Made by a program: the position numbers and the translations under genes. Below are positions 5,303 to 6,489 of a DNA stretch of 6,489 nucleotides, piece after piece. Positions within the stretch are counted from its first letter, which is position 1. Every line of letters begins with the position of its first letter. The notes under the pieces are model-generated. The model did not search any database. It was not told the origin of the DNA and worked only from the letters and a program-made list of their open reading frames with translations. Source of the stretch: Actinomycetes bacterium (GTDB taxonomy: Bacteria; Actinomycetota; Actinomycetes; Propionibacteriales; Nocardioidaceae); NCBI GenBank assembly GCA_023415395.1, contig JAEZKN010000065.1:1-6489 (forward strand). Direction: 5' to 3'.

Positions 5303-6004
5303 GTGGCAACGACGACCTTGGTGACGGGTGCGCGGGCGTCGCGCTCGACGATCACCCTCAAGCTCCTGATGGCCGCGAGCGGCATCCTCTTCATCCTGTA
5401 CGTGCTCGCGCACATGTACGGCAACCTCAAGGCCTTCTCCGGCCACGATGCCTACAACGACTACTCGCACCACCTGCGCACCCTGGGCGAGCCGATGCTC
5501 CCCTACGAGGGCTTCCTCTGGATCATGCGCGCGGTGCTGATCCTGGCCCTCGTCGTGCACGTGTACGCCGCCGCAGCACTGTGGCGTCGCGCCAACGGTG
5601 CTCGCAGCCAGAAGTACGTGGTGAAGAAGAACCTCGCCTCGTCGTTCTCCTCGCGCACCATGCGCTGGGGCGGCCTGACGATCCTGCTCTTCCTCGTCTG
5701 GCACCTGATCAACTTCACGATCGGCAAGGTCAACGTCGCCGGGGGCGAGACCAACGACCCGTACAACCTGCTCGTCGACACCTTCGACACCTGGTGGATG
5801 ACGCTGATCTACCTGCTCGCGATGCTCGCGCTCGGCATGCACCTGCACCACGGCACGTGGAGCGCGGCGCAGACCCTGGGCCTGACGAACAACACCCGCG
5901 CCCGCCGCAACGCCAAGACCCTCGGCTGGATCCTCGCCGTGGTGGTCGCGGGCGGCTTCTCCCTCGTCCCGATCTTCGTCCTCGCCGGCGTCATCACCAA
6001 GTAA
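5303..6004 (+). CDS. sdhC: Succinate dehydrogenase cytochrome b subunit, type B (b558 family)
   Basis: This 233-residue membrane anchor of a second complex II should bind two b hemes and reduce menaquinone. Five hydrophobic helices are visible at about 20-40, 72-95, 122-141, 162-184 and 207-230. One conserved histidine lies in each of the first three, H37 (LAHMYGNLK), H86 (VVHVYAA) and H134 (VWHLINF), and helix 4 ends in GMHLHHGTW (H180, H182, H183). The spacing resembles the four axial ligands of Wolinella FrdC and Bacillus SdhC; the fourth ligand is probably H180 or H183. I see no glutamate in helix 4 like the E180 of Wolinella FrdC used in its proton pathway. The start is GTG 5303, which gives the usual short polar N-terminus; the next in-frame ATG (codon 23) would cut into helix 1. 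It is the first gene of the rightward operon, with sdhA 10 bases downstream. It is unrelated in sequence to the type-F anchor on the opposite strand. Confidence 0.94.
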   Translation: MATTTLVTGARASRSTITLKLLMAASGILFILYVLAHMYGNLKAFSGHDAYNDYSHHLRTLGEPMLPYEGFLWIMRAVLILALVVHVYAAAALWRRANGARSQKYVVKKNLASSFSSRTMRWGGLTILLFLVWHLINFTIGKVNVAGGETNDPYNLLVDTFDTWWMTLIYLLAMLALGMHLHHGTWSAAQTLGLTNNTRARRNAKTLGWILAVVVAGGFSLVPIFVLAGVITK

Positions 6005-6007
6005 GGG
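6003..6007 (+). promoter_or_regulatory. Ribosome binding site of type-B sdhA
   Basis: AAGGG, seven bases before ATG 6015, overlaps the TAA stop of sdhC at 6002-6004. The overlap suggests coupled translation. The match is modest. Confidence 0.5.
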
Positions 6008-6014
6008 CCCGCAG

Positions 6015-6489
6015 ATGACCGACATGCCTGACACCACCCTGACCGGTGGCCCGTCCCACGACTCCCCCGCCGACCACGGCGACGACGCCGCCGGCTACTA
6101 CACCCCCGGCGACCCGATCGTCGACACCAAAGCGCCCGGCGGCCCGATCGACCAGCGCTGGTCGACCCGCAAGTTCGAGGCCCGCCTGGTCAACCCGGCC
6201 AACCGCCGCAAGCTCGACGTGATCATCGTCGGCACCGGCCTGGCCGGCGGCGCGGCCGCCGCCACCCTCGGCGAGGCCGGCTACAACGTGAAGTCCTTCT
6301 GCTACCAGGACTCCCCGCGCCGGGCGCACTCCATCGCCGCGCAGGGCGGCATCAACGCCGCGAAGAACTACAAGGAGGACGGCGACTCCGTCCACCGCCT
6401 CTTCTACGACACCGTCAAGGGCGGCGACTACCGCTCGCGCGAGTCGAACGTCTACCGCCTGGCCGAGGTCAGCACCAACATCATCGACC
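6015..6489 (+). CDS. sdhA: Succinate dehydrogenase flavoprotein subunit, type B, partial (3' end outside window)
   Basis: These are the first 158 residues of the catalytic subunit paired with the di-heme anchor just upstream. After about 65 polar, proline- and aspartate-rich residues comes the FAD Rossmann motif VIIVGTGLAGG (69-79; G73, G75, G78), then RRAHSIAAQGGINA (102-115), whose H105 is the expected covalent FAD ligand. The HSIAAQGGINA form and the following NYKEDGDSVHRLFYDTVKGG block are typical of type-B enzymes and differ from the AHTVMAEGG form of the type-F flavoprotein in this window, so the two are not recent duplicates. The active-site HPTG, arginine and C-terminal regions lie beyond the edge. 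ATG 6015 has an AAGGG site; ATG 6024, three codons in, is a possible alternative. sdhB of this operon is expected further right. Confidence 0.94.
   Translation, partial: MTDMPDTTLTGGPSHDSPADHGDDAAGYYTPGDPIVDTKAPGGPIDQRWSTRKFEARLVNPANRRKLDVIIVGTGLAGGAAAATLGEAGYNVKSFCYQDSPRRAHSIAAQGGINAAKNYKEDGDSVHRLFYDTVKGGDYRSRESNVYRLAEVSTNIID

Noticed and set aside
5293..6018. Alternative plus-strand frame starting at GTG 5293
   Set aside because: The translation is proline- and arginine-rich and lacks hydrophobic helices; the 5303 frame gives a clear five-helix cytochrome b.
5036..6037. Minus-strand 333-codon frame over the type-B sdhC
   Set aside because: Antisense shadow; the sequence is low-complexity and has no recognisable motif.

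Overview
The DNA is very GC-rich and coding codons end almost always in G or C. TANNNT-type leaderless starts, a type-F succinate dehydrogenase and a two-subunit methylmalonyl-CoA mutase all point to a high-GC actinobacterium. A nocardioid or propionibacterial relative is my best guess, but the genus is inferred and was not tested. I see no RNA gene, transposase, phage gene or CRISPR array.

Layout. Positions 1-1400 (minus strand) hold the N-terminal three quarters of the methylmalonyl-CoA mutase small subunit MutA, which runs off the left edge and probably has a leaderless promoter. Positions 1401-1587 are non-coding. They carry a striking 122-bp imperfect palindrome made of four copies of one 17-bp element, two in each orientation, each pair 32 bp apart. 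Positions 1588-5102 (minus strand) are a tightly packed operon transcribed leftwards, sdhC-sdhA-sdhB. It encodes a complete succinate dehydrogenase of the mycobacterial Sdh1 class (type F), whose single membrane anchor in Mycobacterium smegmatis holds a membrane-embedded Rieske-type [2Fe-2S] cluster. Positions 5103-5302 are a 200-bp divergent control region. Positions 5303 to the right edge (plus strand) begin a second, unrelated succinate dehydrogenase: a five-helix, probably di-heme cytochrome b subunit (type B), then the first 158 residues of its own flavoprotein.

How it fits together. MutA (with its partner MutB, not in the window) makes succinyl-CoA from methylmalonyl-CoA. The TCA cycle turns succinyl-CoA into succinate, which both dehydrogenases oxidise while passing electrons to the membrane quinone pool. 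Two differently wired complex II enzymes placed back to back around one short regulatory region suggest a choice between them according to carbon source, redox state or oxygen. That region holds a CRP-like palindrome, two further inverted repeats, a 13-bp tandem repeat in the leader of the type-F operon, and a probable leaderless promoter for the type-B operon. The enzymes are known classes. The least explained parts are the four-element palindrome and the organisation of the shared promoter region.
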